A DNA stretch of 64,000 bases from Turicibacter sp. TJ11 (GTDB taxonomy: Bacteria; Bacillota_I; Bacilli_A; MOL361; Turicibacteraceae): contig NZ_CP069349.1 in the NCBI RefSeq assembly GCF_021497505.1, forward strand, positions 707,861-771,860. The letters run 5' to 3'. The notes below the pieces were generated by a model. The model had not been told where the DNA came from and ran no database searches. It worked only from the letters and a program-made list of their open reading frames with translations. How positions within the stretch are numbered: the stretch's first letter is position 1; every line of letters starts with the position of its first letter. Positions 43,557 to 53,474 of this stretch are shown piece after piece. Position numbers and translations under genes: made by a program.

Positions 43557-45581
43557 ATGAGTCAAAATAAAAAACCTAATCATTTAATTCATGAATTATC
43601 ACCGTATTTATTGCAACATGCCTATAATCCGGTAAATTGGTATCCATGGAGTGAGGAGGCGTTTGCTAAAGCCAAAACAGAAGATAAACCCATTTTTTTA
43701 AGTATTGGCTATTCAACGTGTCACTGGTGCCATGTCATGGAGGATGAGTCTTTTGAAGATGAAGAAGTCGCTGCCTATTTAAATGAATATTTTGTCTCGA
43801 TTAAAGTCGATCGTGAGGAGCGACCTGATATTGATAGTGTTTATATGACAGTTTGTCAAAGTTTAACCGGACAAGGTGGATGGCCACTGACGATTTTAAT
43901 GACTCCAGAGGGTCATCCCTTTTATGCGGGAACTTATTTTCCGAAACAAAGTCGTTATGGACGTCCAGGGTTAATGGATATCTTAAAAAGTCTCATAAAA
44001 ACGTGGCAAAATCATCGTGAAAAAATTGAAGAAGTGTCCTCAGATATTCAAGCGCATTTGACTGATTTAAGCACACATATCTCTTCACAAACAGAACTCA
44101 GTCCAACGCTATTTAAAAATGCTTTACAACATTTCAAAGCCATTTATGATTTTGAATTTGGTGGGTTTGGAGAAGCGCCTAAGTTTCCAACGCCACATCG
44201 GTTAATGTATTTATTAAGAACCGATGATGAAGAAGCCATTGAAATGGTAAAAAAAACACTCGATCAGATGTATAAAGGAGGACTGTTTGATCATATTGGT
44301 TATGGTTTTTCACGCTATTCAACGGATGAAGCGTGGCTTGTTCCACATTTTGAAAAAATGTTATATGATAATGCTCTATTAATTATGACGTATTTAGAAG
44401 CCTATGAGGTGACAAAAGAAAAACGCTATCTAATGATTGCAACGAAAACACTTGATTATGTGTTAAGGAATCTTCATCATCAAGAGGGTGGGTTTTATTG
44501 TGCAGAAGATGCGGATAGTGAGGGAGAAGAAGGGAAGTATTACTTATTTACCGATGAAGAAATCATTAAACTTTTAGGAAAAGAGCAAGGGGAATTTTTC
44601 AATCACTATTATAACGTAACATCTGAAGGGAATTTTGAAGGTAAAACGATTCTTAATCGACTTCATACATCCATTGAACTAGATGAAGAAAAAATCGAAC
44701 CATTACGTGAAAAAGTGCTTGCTTATCGCGCCTCACGCTATCACTTACATAAAGATGATAAAATTTTAACATCTTGGAATGGGTTAATGCTTGTCGCACT
44801 GGCTAAAGCTTATCGTGTCACACAAGAAGAAAAGTATGAATCATTAATTCATGAAACGATTACCTTTATTAACGAAAATCTTTTGGATCAAGGTCGCTTA
44901 TTAGCAAGATTTCGTGAAGGAAAAAGTCATTTTCTTGGCTATTTAGATGATTACGCTTTTTACGTCTACGGCTTAATTGAAAGCTATCAAAGCACTTTTA
45001 ACACAGATTATTTATCGTTGGCTATCAAACTAACACGCGATATGATTGAGTTGTTTAAGGATGTTGAAGCGGGAGGTTATTACTTATACGGAAAAGATGC
45101 TGAAACCTTAATGATTCGTCCGAAAGAAACATACGATGGAGCAATGCCATCAGGAAATTCCGTCGCGGCGTATAATTTAATACGTCTAGCAAGACTCACA
45201 GGTGATGTTGATTTAGAAAAAGAAGCGATGGAACAGCTTCAATTTATGGCCACTCATGCGACACATTATGAAATTAGCCATGCCTTTTACCTAATTGCGG
45301 CTAAATTTGCAATTGAATCTAGTCAAGAATTAATCGCAGTCTTACCGCAAGCACAAATGCTTAATGATTTTAAATCATTTCTTTCAACCAATCCTTTATT
45401 TCATCTAACCGTCGTTGTTAAAACAAAAGAAAATGAACTAGAGTTAAATCAGTTAATTCCTTATTTGTCTAATTACGCGTACTCTTCTCAGCCAGCTTTT
45501 TACGTTTGTGAAGGAGGAAGCTGTCGTCAACCCATTCATGATTTGAACCAATTAAATGAAGTATTTAAAAAGAAGGCGTAA
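43557..45581 (+). CDS. YyaL-like thioredoxin-domain protein (DUF255)
   Basis: 674 residues from ATG 43557; a TTG one codon earlier (43554) is possible and sits slightly better to AAGGAG. The N-terminal thioredoxin-like domain has [20 protein letters not shown] (Cys pair at about 48-51) and [11 protein letters not shown]. An (alpha/alpha)6 glycosidase-like domain follows, with [26 protein letters not shown] and [15 protein letters not shown]. This is the conserved YyaL/SSP411 family. Its exact activity is unknown, though both redox and carbohydrate-epimerase-like roles are proposed by fold. Confidence 0.9.
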   Translation: MSQNKKPNHLIHELSPYLLQHAYNPVNWYPWSEEAFAKAKTEDKPIFLSIGYSTCHWCHVMEDESFEDEEVAAYLNEYFVSIKVDREERPDIDSVYMTVCQSLTGQGGWPLTILMTPEGHPFYAGTYFPKQSRYGRPGLMDILKSLIKTWQNHREKIEEVSSDIQAHLTDLSTHISSQTELSPTLFKNALQHFKAIYDFEFGGFGEAPKFPTPHRLMYLLRTDDEEAIEMVKKTLDQMYKGGLFDHIGYGFSRYSTDEAWLVPHFEKMLYDNALLIMTYLEAYEVTKEKRYLMIATKTLDYVLRNLHHQEGGFYCAEDADSEGEEGKYYLFTDEEIIKLLGKEQGEFFNHYYNVTSEGNFEGKTILNRLHTSIELDEEKIEPLREKVLAYRASRYHLHKDDKILTSWNGLMLVALAKAYRVTQEEKYESLIHETITFINENLLDQGRLLARFREGKSHFLGYLDDYAFYVYGLIESYQSTFNTDYLSLAIKLTRDMIELFKDVEAGGYYLYGKDAETLMIRPKETYDGAMPSGNSVAAYNLIRLARLTGDVDLEKEAMEQLQFMATHATHYEISHAFYLIAAKFAIESSQELIAVLPQAQMLNDFKSFLSTNPLFHLTVVVKTKENELELNQLIPYLSNYAYSSQPAFYVCEGGSCRQPIHDLNQLNEVFKKKA

Positions 45582-45594
45582 GCCTTCTTTTTTT
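45571..45594 (+). terminator. Terminator overlapping the YyaL-like stop codon
   Basis: AGAAGGC-GTAA-GCCTTCT followed by seven T. The stop codon lies in the loop. Confidence 0.85.
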
Positions 45595-45650
45595 AGGTTC
45601 TCATCAGGATGGTCAGTGTCATATATTATAGAAAAGGGGGTGTTTAGACG

Positions 45651-46235
45651 ATGTTAAGTCAAACGATGTTGCGAATTAGAGCAAACATTGGCACTTGTCT
45701 AGATGAAATGGATGAAATCTTAGATTGTTGTCATAGTTTGTTAGAAAACAATAACATTGTCATCGTGATTGATGCCGTTTTATATCATCAGCTTAAAGAT
45801 CAGTGTAAAAAACTAGCAAAGATTAGACAGGCATTATTTAAAATTTATAGTCATTTAGAAACTGAATTTACACCGTATGTCCTTGATCTGACACTTGATG
45901 GACATGAATTAATTCAAGAAATTAATGATATCATTCAACTCATTGAAACGAAGTGGACAGAGGGAGATATTGATATTAATAAATATACACTAGCACAAGC
46001 GATTTTGATTCTTGATTTAGATGGGGATGTAGTCATTGATATTGATGATTTAGAACTGGTGATGCAGCACACCGATCGTTTTTGGTTATGTTTATATGTT
46101 GTTCCTGAAAATAATATCAAAGTTTGTCATTACTCCGTCTGGAAATCAAAAGCAGAGGCATTAACCTTTGCAATGCAAATGCCAGGATGTGGGAAAGACC
46201 ATGTCATGAATCGATTTTCTTTAAAACCTATTTAA
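45651..46235 (+). CDS. Hypothetical soluble protein
   Basis: A 194-residue acidic protein, mainly helical in the first 115 residues (LDEMDEILDCCHSLLE, LKDQCKKLAKIRQALFKIYS). An alpha-beta tail follows, with ILILDLDGDVVIDIDDLELV; that DxDGDxxIDIDD stretch looks like a possible single EF-hand or dockerin-like calcium loop. No signal peptide. I do not recognise the family. AAAAGGGGGTGTTTAG precedes the ATG. Confidence 0.6.
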   Translation: MLSQTMLRIRANIGTCLDEMDEILDCCHSLLENNNIVIVIDAVLYHQLKDQCKKLAKIRQALFKIYSHLETEFTPYVLDLTLDGHELIQEINDIIQLIETKWTEGDIDINKYTLAQAILILDLDGDVVIDIDDLELVMQHTDRFWLCLYVVPENNIKVCHYSVWKSKAEALTFAMQMPGCGKDHVMNRFSLKPI

Positions 46236-46266
46236 AAAAGGACTAATTGAATTAGTCCTTTTATGA
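46236..46266. terminator. Bidirectional terminator
   Basis: AAAGGACTAATT-GA-ATTAGTCCTTTT between convergent genes. Confidence 0.88.
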
Positions 46267-47175
46267 TTCTTGAGCAGGATTGAGATGCTCCGTTAAATCT
46301 TCAACCGTAGAGGTTAATAAGTAAATTTGATCAAGCATTTTATGAATATGATATTCAAAAATCGGATGGATCGGGTGATTGAGATTCACTTTCGCATGAC
46401 AGCCGTTATTAAAAAACTCAATAATCTCCATTTTATTATCAAACGTTAAATCGGTTTGTTCAAGATCAAGTCGAGCGATGCATTTGGCATGAAAATAAAT
46501 GTCGTGACAAGCATCAATTGAACGCTTTAATTGATTAGAAGAGACGGGATTTTTTTGAAACTTCGTATCGGCACAATAGTTGTGATAAAGCGCATTTAAT
46601 CGAGTGAGCTCGGAATTGAGGGGGGCTGTGTTTAAATCTTGATGAATTAAAATATTTTTAACGAGTTCAATCGTCATATTCTCAATTTTTTCAATTTCAT
46701 CCGTTAATCGTCCTAAATAATTAGGCTGTGCAATAAAATAATTGACTAAAATCCCGATGATAATTCCAATCGACGTATCCGTTGTTCTTAAAAAAGAGTA
46801 GATCAGGGGATTTTGCTCAGCCGTAATTCCCATTAAAATAGAGAGGCAAACAGTTGAAGCAATGATGATTGAGGAACTGATTTTTAATGCATTACAGCAA
46901 ATAATGACGACAATGACGGCGACGCCATGAAAAACGGGCCACTCTAAATGAATGAGCGCAAAAAAGTAACCAATGACTGCTCCTAAGACGGTTCCAAGCA
47001 ATCGGTTTTTTCCAGCGACAAATGAACTTTTCACCGTGTTTTGCATCGCAAACACCGTCCCGATGACCGCATAAAAGGGATTGCTAATTAAAAAGGTTCC
47101 ACTTAAGCAACTCGTTATAATCACAGCCAGTCCTGTTTTGAGCGTTCTCATGCCAATCCATTGTTTGAAAATCAT
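46261..47175 (-). CDS. Aromatic-acid exporter-like membrane protein (FUSC/DUF939)
   Basis: 304 residues: an N-terminal half with four to six membrane spans (KTGLAVIITSCLSGTFLISN; AVIGTVFAMQNTVKSSFVAG; RLLGTVLGAVIGYFFALI). A cytoplasmic helical half follows (from about residue 160). This is the ArAE_1/FUSC arrangement seen in YqjA/YgaE-type proteins of Bacillota, about half the length of the enterobacterial AaeB. The substrate is unknown. Convergent with the gene at 45651. Confidence 0.85.
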   Translation of the reverse strand: MIFKQWIGMRTLKTGLAVIITSCLSGTFLISNPFYAVIGTVFAMQNTVKSSFVAGKNRLLGTVLGAVIGYFFALIHLEWPVFHGVAVIVVIICCNALKISSSIIIASTVCLSILMGITAEQNPLIYSFLRTTDTSIGIIIGILVNYFIAQPNYLGRLTDEIEKIENMTIELVKNILIHQDLNTAPLNSELTRLNALYHNYCADTKFQKNPVSSNQLKRSIDACHDIYFHAKCIARLDLEQTDLTFDNKMEIIEFFNNGCHAKVNLNHPIHPIFEYHIHKMLDQIYLLTSTVEDLTEHLNPAQES

Positions 47176-47361
47176 GTCATATCCCCCTAAATTCGTTGAG
47201 CGATTCTTATTTAATACTTTTTACTATAGCATGTGTTTTTCGGTTCGACAAGTCCTAGAGTGGAAACAATTTAACTCATATTTTTATTAAACTTCACTAA
47301 TAAAAAGTTAAATTTGACAAAGAATAGAACTAAACGCTTTAATCCTAAAGGAGGACATGCT

Positions 47362-48237
47362 ATGACAACACCGTGGAGTCAATTTCCTAAAACCGCCCCT
47401 GAACAAACCCAAGATCAACAACCAGGTCTAGAAACACAAATGAATCCAAGACCCATTTATGATCATCCGGATTATCACTTTGGAAACGGTCGATTAAAAG
47501 ATAAAGTTGCTATTATTACCGGTGGTGATTCTGGAATCGGTCGTGCTGTTGCTTTAGCCTATGCGAAAGAAGGTGCTAAAGTCGTTATTGTTTATAACAA
47601 TGAACACGAGGATGCAAACGAAACAAAACAAGCCATTGAAAATATTCAAGGCAATTGTTTACTGATCTCAGGTGATTTAACGGATAAATTCTTTGCTAAC
47701 GAGATTGTCAATCAAACACTAGAAACGTTTCATCAAATTAACATTTTAGTTAATAATGCAGCCGTACAATATCCACAAAACGATATTACGCAAATTAAAG
47801 ATGAAGATTTACACCAAACCTTTGCGGTCAACTATTTTGGAACCTTTTATCTCACTCGTGCGGTTGTTCCCCATTTAACAGAAGGAGATTGCATTATTAA
47901 TACGACATCCGTTACCGCCTTTGAAGGAAACGAAACGTTAATCGATTACTCTTCGACTAAAGGAGCACTCACAGCCTTTACACGTTCATTATCAGCAAAC
48001 TTAGCGAAAAAAGGAATTCGTGTCAACGCAGTGGCTCCAGGACCGATTTGGACACCACTTATTCCCGCTTCATTTGATGCTAAAAAAGTGTCTCAACATG
48101 GCGCAAATGTACCGATGAAACGAATGGGACATCCTGTTGAATTAGCAGGTGCTTATGTCTTACTCGCTTCTAATGAAGGATCATATATTTCAGGAATCAC
48201 ACTGCATGTGAATGGAGGAACCATTATTAACTGCTAA
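47362..48237 (+). CDS. SDR-family oxidoreductase (YhdF/GS39-like)
   Basis: 291 residues from ATG 47362, after AAAGGAGGACATGCT. It has an N-terminal extension (PGLETQMNPRPIYDHPDY) typical of the YhdF/YghA group, then the classical SDR core. That core has GGDSGIGRA (54-62, NADP-binding), NNAAVQYP, a catalytic Ser in NTTSVTAFEG and YSSTKGAL (Tyr, Lys). The C-terminal VNGGT end is present. Related proteins are general-stress oxidoreductases; the substrate is unknown. Confidence 0.92.
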   Translation: MTTPWSQFPKTAPEQTQDQQPGLETQMNPRPIYDHPDYHFGNGRLKDKVAIITGGDSGIGRAVALAYAKEGAKVVIVYNNEHEDANETKQAIENIQGNCLLISGDLTDKFFANEIVNQTLETFHQINILVNNAAVQYPQNDITQIKDEDLHQTFAVNYFGTFYLTRAVVPHLTEGDCIINTTSVTAFEGNETLIDYSSTKGALTAFTRSLSANLAKKGIRVNAVAPGPIWTPLIPASFDAKKVSQHGANVPMKRMGHPVELAGAYVLLASNEGSYISGITLHVNGGTIINC

Positions 48238-48271
48238 TTCATTTGTAGTTAATAAGACTGATTCAAGTAGA

Positions 48272-48303
48272 TGAAAAAGGATAGCATAGACTATCCTTTT
48301 TGT
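48272..48303 (+). terminator. Terminator of the SDR gene
   Basis: AAAAAGGATAG-CATAGA-CTATCCTTTTT. Confidence 0.9.
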
Positions 48304-48553
48304 ACTTTTAGAACGAGTGTTCGCTTTTGTATTTGTTATTAATTTTAAGAAAACGAACAAAATTAAGGAATCACTCTTCTCATTTTAGTCATTTTCAAGG
48401 AAAAAGTCGTCATTTAAGGACGCTTTAGTCTACTTTTTCCACTGGCTGGATAAAATACAAACATTTGTTCGTTGTTTTATTTTGTATTTTAGGCATTAAA
48501 TGAGACGCTGTTTCGTACACTTTGATATAACAAAGCATAAATAGGTGATACTC

Positions 48554-50215
48554 ATGTTTGAATTAGTTGTTTTAATGAAAAAACAAACAACGATTGATGA
48601 TCTCCAATTCATGCAGCACGCTTTAAAAACACTAAAGCATCATGAAGTAGATGACGAACGATTATATGTAGTTGAACCATTCATGTTAGGATTCAATCGC
48701 TTAAGTTTAATGAATTTTAATGATCAGGTCCCCTCTATTCATTCAACGGAAGAAGGGTGCCATCTCATCTTTTATGGTGAAGTTTATAATGACTTAGCAC
48801 TTCGCCAACAGCTTGAAAAGTTAGGATTTGAATGTCAACACTCACCAATAGGTGACGTGATTTTAACGTTGTATCAACTAATTGGGCAAACGTTTATTAC
48901 CCAATTACGAGGCCTTTTTTCGCTGCTCTTATATGATCAAGCGTTAAATCAACTGTTTGTCGTCAGTGATTCCTTTGGGATTCATCCACTTTATTACACT
49001 GTTTTTGAAGAGGGGATTTTTTTGAGCTCTCAACTTCATCCGTTTAAACTGAATGTCATTCATTCACCGGCCGATGATAACTTAACTAATTTAAAGACGG
49101 TGAAACAACTACAACCACGAACGCTTTTAATGTATTCTTTTAAACAGGGACTTACGCTTCAACCATTTGCAACGGTTGAGTTAATGCCAATAAAAAAAGA
49201 CGATCATACTTTAAAAGAACTTCAACAAGCTTTCTTAACTTCTATTGAATCTTCATTGAAAAGAAGTCATGAAGTCGGCTGTCTTTTAACAGAAAGTGTT
49301 AGTTCCATGACGGTAGCAGCATGTGCAAATACGTTCAGTTCTCATCTTAAAACGTATACTCTTTGCTATAAAGAAAATGATCGTGAAAATCATGGGCATC
49401 TTTTAAAATTAGCCGACCAATTAAATCTTGATTTAAAAGTAAAAACCATCACGGCTACCGAATTTTTAAATGAGGCAAAATTAGCAATAAACTTTTTAGG
49501 AACGCCCATTACCGATCCATCAGCGATTGCACTTTATCATCTAGCAAAAGTGGCGAATCAGGAAGTCGATATTCTCTTATCAGGAGAGGGAGTAAATGAA
49601 CTGTGGAGTCATCATCCACTTAATTCTTTAAAGCATGAGGATGATTCTTCGAGGCTTCTTCAACGACTCATCTGTCTTTTATTGTCTATCTTTAAAAACA
49701 AAGAAACAGAGAAGTTACTAAGCTTTAAAAAACACTGTTCGTTTAAACCACCGACTCACCCACTTATCATCAAGCCTCCCTTATCTTCCCAAAATGATCT
49801 AATTGCATTCGATGAGCTAAGAATGGCACATGCTTTAAAGCTACATCTTCCATTTTTAAATTCAACGGTTGTTGAGCTCACTAATAGACTAAATCATGAT
49901 ACATCGCTTAAAAACAACTCCATTCAAACAGTGTTACGCGAAGCTTTTAATGATGTCACTTCATTTCCTTTGCTAAACACCTATCAAGCCCAATCCATCA
50001 TCCCGTTAAAAAATTGGCTTAAAAATGAGCTTTTTGATGAGGCACGACAGATTCTTTTATCTGAAAGAGATCAACCGTTCATTGATCAATCAAAGGCACT
50101 CTCGTATTTAGAATTACATGCTAAAGGGAAGCGGGATTACTCAAATGAGCTATGGCCCCTGCTCATGTATCTTTTATGGTATGACGGATGGGGAAGTGAA
50201 ACGGGACTTCTTTAA
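48554..50215 (+). CDS. Asparagine synthetase (AsnB) homologue lacking catalytic motifs
   Basis: 553 residues from ATG 48554 (ATAGGTGATACTC precedes it). It has the AsnB layout: an Ntn glutaminase-like domain (IFYGEVYND near 73; FVVSDSFGIHPLYY near 136) and a synthetase domain (LSGEGVNELW; FDELRMAHALKLHLPFLNST). But residue 2 is Phe (MFELVV) where glutaminases need Cys2. The PP-loop SGGxDSS is LLTESVSSM (244-252), and SGEGADE is SGEGVNE. It should lack both activities. Most likely a pseudoenzyme with a regulatory or structural role; a decaying gene is the alternative, though the frame is fully open. Confidence 0.82.
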   Translation: MFELVVLMKKQTTIDDLQFMQHALKTLKHHEVDDERLYVVEPFMLGFNRLSLMNFNDQVPSIHSTEEGCHLIFYGEVYNDLALRQQLEKLGFECQHSPIGDVILTLYQLIGQTFITQLRGLFSLLLYDQALNQLFVVSDSFGIHPLYYTVFEEGIFLSSQLHPFKLNVIHSPADDNLTNLKTVKQLQPRTLLMYSFKQGLTLQPFATVELMPIKKDDHTLKELQQAFLTSIESSLKRSHEVGCLLTESVSSMTVAACANTFSSHLKTYTLCYKENDRENHGHLLKLADQLNLDLKVKTITATEFLNEAKLAINFLGTPITDPSAIALYHLAKVANQEVDILLSGEGVNELWSHHPLNSLKHEDDSSRLLQRLICLLLSIFKNKETEKLLSFKKHCSFKPPTHPLIIKPPLSSQNDLIAFDELRMAHALKLHLPFLNSTVVELTNRLNHDTSLKNNSIQTVLREAFNDVTSFPLLNTYQAQSIIPLKNWLKNELFDEARQILLSERDQPFIDQSKALSYLELHAKGKRDYSNELWPLLMYLLWYDGWGSETGLL

Positions 50216-50276
50216 ATCTTAAAAAGATATGTTATAATAGAGGAACGATATGAACAGACTGCTTTTGGAGGAGTTT

Positions 50277-50963
50277 ATGAAAAAAAAGAATTATTATTTT
50301 ATATCGTTTCTAATGCTTTTAATTCTAGTCGCTTGTTTAAATTTTTTAGTTGAATTAAATGCTTATACGCCTCATGCGAATCAAGTTGACACCCTCGTCA
50401 TGGAACAATCATCAGACTTAATAAATATTGCCGATTATCCGGTGACGTTATTTACGTTAGAAGAACGATGTGTCGATGATGATCATCAACAAATGGCGTG
50501 TCATGAATTAAACGATATTCAAAACGGAGATATTTTAATTACAAAATCAAATCATACCTTGTTATATCGACATGGTCATGCTGGCCTTGTCGTTGATGTT
50601 GAAGCGGGACTAGTTCTTGAAGCAATCGGGTATGGAACTAAATCTCGATTAGAGCCACTTGAAAAATGGAACTACTATCCAACCGTCAAAGTACTACGCT
50701 TAAAAGAAAAAAATGAAGCCCTCATTTCAAGCCTCATTGATTCAGCGCTATCCAACTTCTTAGATATAAATTATAACTTAATCGCTTCAAAGTATAACTT
50801 AAAAATGACGCATTGTTCCGATATTGTTTGGAAAGTATTTAATAGCATTGGCATCGACTTAGATAGTAATGGTGGATGGATCGTCACACCAAAAGATATT
50901 AGTCAAAGCCCGTATTTATATGAAGTAAAATCTTTTGGTTTTTCACCTCATCGTGTTTGGTAG
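50277..50963 (+). CDS. YiiX-like permuted NlpC/P60 protein, membrane-anchored
   Basis: 228 residues from ATG 50277, after TTGGAGGAGTTT. One N-terminal membrane segment with a possible lipobox-like ILVACLN (about 13-25) is followed by an extracytoplasmic domain. That domain shows the circularly permuted NlpC/P60 order: a HAGLVVD segment (catalytic His) first, then the cysteine in THCSDIVWKVF. GDILIT and LEAIGYGT also fit the YiiX/YebB group. It is probably a cysteine hydrolase acting on peptide or lipid-amide bonds at the surface. Confidence 0.8.
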   Translation: MKKKNYYFISFLMLLILVACLNFLVELNAYTPHANQVDTLVMEQSSDLINIADYPVTLFTLEERCVDDDHQQMACHELNDIQNGDILITKSNHTLLYRHGHAGLVVDVEAGLVLEAIGYGTKSRLEPLEKWNYYPTVKVLRLKEKNEALISSLIDSALSNFLDINYNLIASKYNLKMTHCSDIVWKVFNSIGIDLDSNGGWIVTPKDISQSPYLYEVKSFGFSPHRVW

Positions 50964-50992
50964 TCTAGCATTCATCAGAAGCTAGACTTTTA
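50961..50992 (+). terminator. Terminator of the YiiX-like gene
   Basis: AGTCTAGC pairs with GCTAGACT, then a T-rich stretch; it overlaps the stop codon. Confidence 0.82.
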
Positions 50993-51072
50993 ATTTATAC
51001 GATTTTTACATGACTCTATGATGTTCATTCGCGATATAATAAAAGCATAAATTAATGAAAAAAGGGGAGTTC

Positions 51073-52455
51073 ATGTTGCCATTAGCGGAATTTAGATATA
51101 TCGATAAGGCGTTAACAACACTTGATGAAAAACACGATCAATTAGAAGTGATTTCTAAACTTCTTCAAATGGAGTTTACGGAAATTATGAAACTTTATAC
51201 GATGGACTATTTAAACATCACGACACGCGTCAAAAGCAGAGATAGTTTAAAAGAAAAAATTTTACGCCAGGGGTATTATAAAAAGTATAATGATCCCATC
51301 CGTTTAATTTATCAACTCTCTGATTTAATTGGTGTTCGCATTGAGTGTCGCTTTGAACAAGATGAACGTGCCATTTATAAAATGTTAAAAAAACACTTTA
51401 ACATTCGAAACGAAGAGGGATACTACTACAACGAAATGAATCCCAATGTCAAATTAAGTTTAGACGGACGACAACCTCAAAAACAAAAAAATGGCTTTAA
51501 AATCTTTCGTATTGATGGAATCGTCACAGATACGAATACGGATCTTCCATTTGAACTACAAATTAAATCACTCGTTAACTCTTTTTGGGGTGAAATTGAA
51601 CATAAAATTATTTACAAAAACTATAACTATCTTTTAGTCGACGATTTATTAATTGAAATGATGCACTCGATTAAAAACAATTTAGCCTTACTTGATAAAC
51701 AACTATTAACGATCTATCGAAATGTTGAACAGCGTCAAACCGATGAAGACTATCAACGAAAAACATTAGAAGATGTCATGGCTAAAATGTGTAATGATGT
51801 CTTTGCTAAGCAATTAAAAGAACAAATTGGAATGAACGTGAATATTAAAAAAGCGTGTCAAACGATCATGAAATATACGTTTTCACCAACTGAGATGCTT
51901 GAGTTTACGGAGATGAGTGAATCGTTAATTAAGGCACTAGAACGCATCTCTGAAATTGCGAACGAAAACGTGGAATTTAATGTTCCAATCATCTTCTCAC
52001 GAGAACCAATTTATAGTACGACTTTTGCTCAGATCGTCGGTCCTTATTTTAGAGATGTCATGAATAAAGAATTTCACTGGAATTTATTCTTTAAAATTTT
52101 ATTTGCGATCGAACCACAAGATAGCGTCGACGATTTTGAAAAGTTTTTAGGCTTTTTAGAAACAGCTTATCAAACCTCACCGACCATGACGCGTCTTAAA
52201 AAAGTACTTTATTCGCAATTAGATGAACATGCTGATGAAGTTTTAACGGCCTTCAATGAAACGGTTGCTCATGCGATTGTGATCATTGATGATGTCGAAT
52301 GTGTATATGAAGATAAAATAACAGAAGTTGCATCGATTATGACTGATTCTTTACGTGAGGTGACCGCAACGATTACGACGTATGATCAATGGATGATTGA
52401 AAAAGAAGGGGTCTTAGAAGAATTAAAAGCCCGTTTACTAGAAGAATTAGCGTAA
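51073..52455 (+). CDS. RelA/SpoT-domain protein with long C-terminal extension
   Basis: 460 residues from ATG 51073 (AAAAAGGGGAGTTC precedes it). The first half aligns with small alarmone synthetases: TTRVKSRDSLKEKI (G-loop-like), QLSDLIGVRIECRF (metal Asp), and PFELQIKSLVNSFWGEIEHK (catalytic Glu). The GDP-stacking GYRSYH of active synthetases reads GFKIFR here. The second half (about 230-460) is helical and unlike the TGS-ACT regulatory part of long RSH proteins. It is probably a nucleotide pyrophosphokinase or relative; activity is uncertain. Confidence 0.75.
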   Translation: MLPLAEFRYIDKALTTLDEKHDQLEVISKLLQMEFTEIMKLYTMDYLNITTRVKSRDSLKEKILRQGYYKKYNDPIRLIYQLSDLIGVRIECRFEQDERAIYKMLKKHFNIRNEEGYYYNEMNPNVKLSLDGRQPQKQKNGFKIFRIDGIVTDTNTDLPFELQIKSLVNSFWGEIEHKIIYKNYNYLLVDDLLIEMMHSIKNNLALLDKQLLTIYRNVEQRQTDEDYQRKTLEDVMAKMCNDVFAKQLKEQIGMNVNIKKACQTIMKYTFSPTEMLEFTEMSESLIKALERISEIANENVEFNVPIIFSREPIYSTTFAQIVGPYFRDVMNKEFHWNLFFKILFAIEPQDSVDDFEKFLGFLETAYQTSPTMTRLKKVLYSQLDEHADEVLTAFNETVAHAIVIIDDVECVYEDKITEVASIMTDSLREVTATITTYDQWMIEKEGVLEELKARLLEELA

Positions 52456-52457
52456 CA

Positions 52458-52497
52458 AAAAAGCAAACACGGAATCATCCGCGTTTGCTTTTTTTAA
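52458..52497. terminator. Bidirectional terminator
   Basis: AAAAAAGCAAACACGG pairs with CCGCGTTTGCTTTTTT; it overlaps the stop of the leftward asparaginase gene. Confidence 0.88.
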
Positions 52498-53474
52498 TCG
52501 ATAAAATATGATTTAACTTCATCGAATGTTTTAGCTACTGTTAGAGCTAACATTAAGTGAATACGTGCTTTTTGTCCATTTAAATTACTTGCTAAGATGG
52601 CTCCTAATTGTTGCAATTGAGCACCACCACCATCATATCCATAAGAACCTAAAACACGTCCCATTGGAGAGCGTGAAACAATCACAACAGGAATTTGTGC
52701 GTCAAGTGCCGCTTTAATTCCATCCATCATCATCGGTGGAACATTTCCACGCCCCATGGCCTCAATGACAATTCCTTTTGCTCCTTTTTCAACTAAGAAG
52801 TGAAGAAGGGTAGAGTCCATTCCAGAAACGGCCTTTAATAAATGAACATCTGTTTCAATTGAATTTGTAAAAACATGTTTAGTTGGAATTGATTGCTTAT
52901 GATAATAAATCACATCGTCTTGATCGACAATTCCAATCGGTCCAAATTCTAATGATTTAAACGTATCTAAGCTCATCGTATGGGTTTTAGTCACTTCTCT
53001 TGCCGCATTGACTTCATTATTTAAAACGACTAAAACACCTTTATTGCGTGATTTTGGATGAATCGCTGTACAGATTGCAGCCGCTAAGTTACTTGGTCCA
53101 TCATACCCAAGCTCTGAACCGTTACGCATCGCTCCAACCACCACCACAGGCTTTTCATTATTTAAACAAACATCTAATAAATAAGCTGTTTCTTCTAAAT
53201 TATCTGTTCCGTGTGTCACAACAACACCCGCAATATCTTCTTCATTTAACTTTTGTTCAACCAACTGTTTTAACGCCATCATTTTTTCTGGTGTCATATG
53301 TGGTCCTGGATATTTACCAAACTCCACAATATCAAGCTCAGCAATTTGATCAATATTTGTTACCATCGACATAATATCTTCACTTGACATTGAAGGAATG
53401 GCGGCTTTCAGACGTGGATCTACTTTCATTGAAATGGTTCCACCTGTAAAGATTACTGCTACTTTTTTTGACAT
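52494..53474 (-). CDS. ansA: L-asparaginase
   Basis: A 326-residue cytoplasmic-type asparaginase hydrolysing asparagine to aspartate and ammonia. Signature 1 is IFTGGTISM (nucleophile Thr13); signature 2 is VVTHGTDNLEETAYLLD (second Thr and Asp). VVVGAMRNGSELGYDGPSNL and the C-terminal SRSPMGRVLGSYGYDGGGAQ follow. No signal peptide. A structured leader of about 175 nt with its own promoter precedes it. Minus-strand GTGGAGGCTTTTTT supplies the ribosome binding site. Confidence 0.92.
   Translation of the reverse strand: MSKKVAVIFTGGTISMKVDPRLKAAIPSMSSEDIMSMVTNIDQIAELDIVEFGKYPGPHMTPEKMMALKQLVEQKLNEEDIAGVVVTHGTDNLEETAYLLDVCLNNEKPVVVVGAMRNGSELGYDGPSNLAAAICTAIHPKSRNKGVLVVLNNEVNAAREVTKTHTMSLDTFKSLEFGPIGIVDQDDVIYYHKQSIPTKHVFTNSIETDVHLLKAVSGMDSTLLHFLVEKGAKGIVIEAMGRGNVPPMMMDGIKAALDAQIPVVIVSRSPMGRVLGSYGYDGGGAQLQQLGAILASNLNGQKARIHLMLALTVAKTFDEVKSYFID

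Noticed and set aside
44000-44060. tRNA or rRNA genes anywhere in the window
   Set aside because: I looked for TTCGANNC arms with CCA ends and for conserved rRNA segments and saw none.
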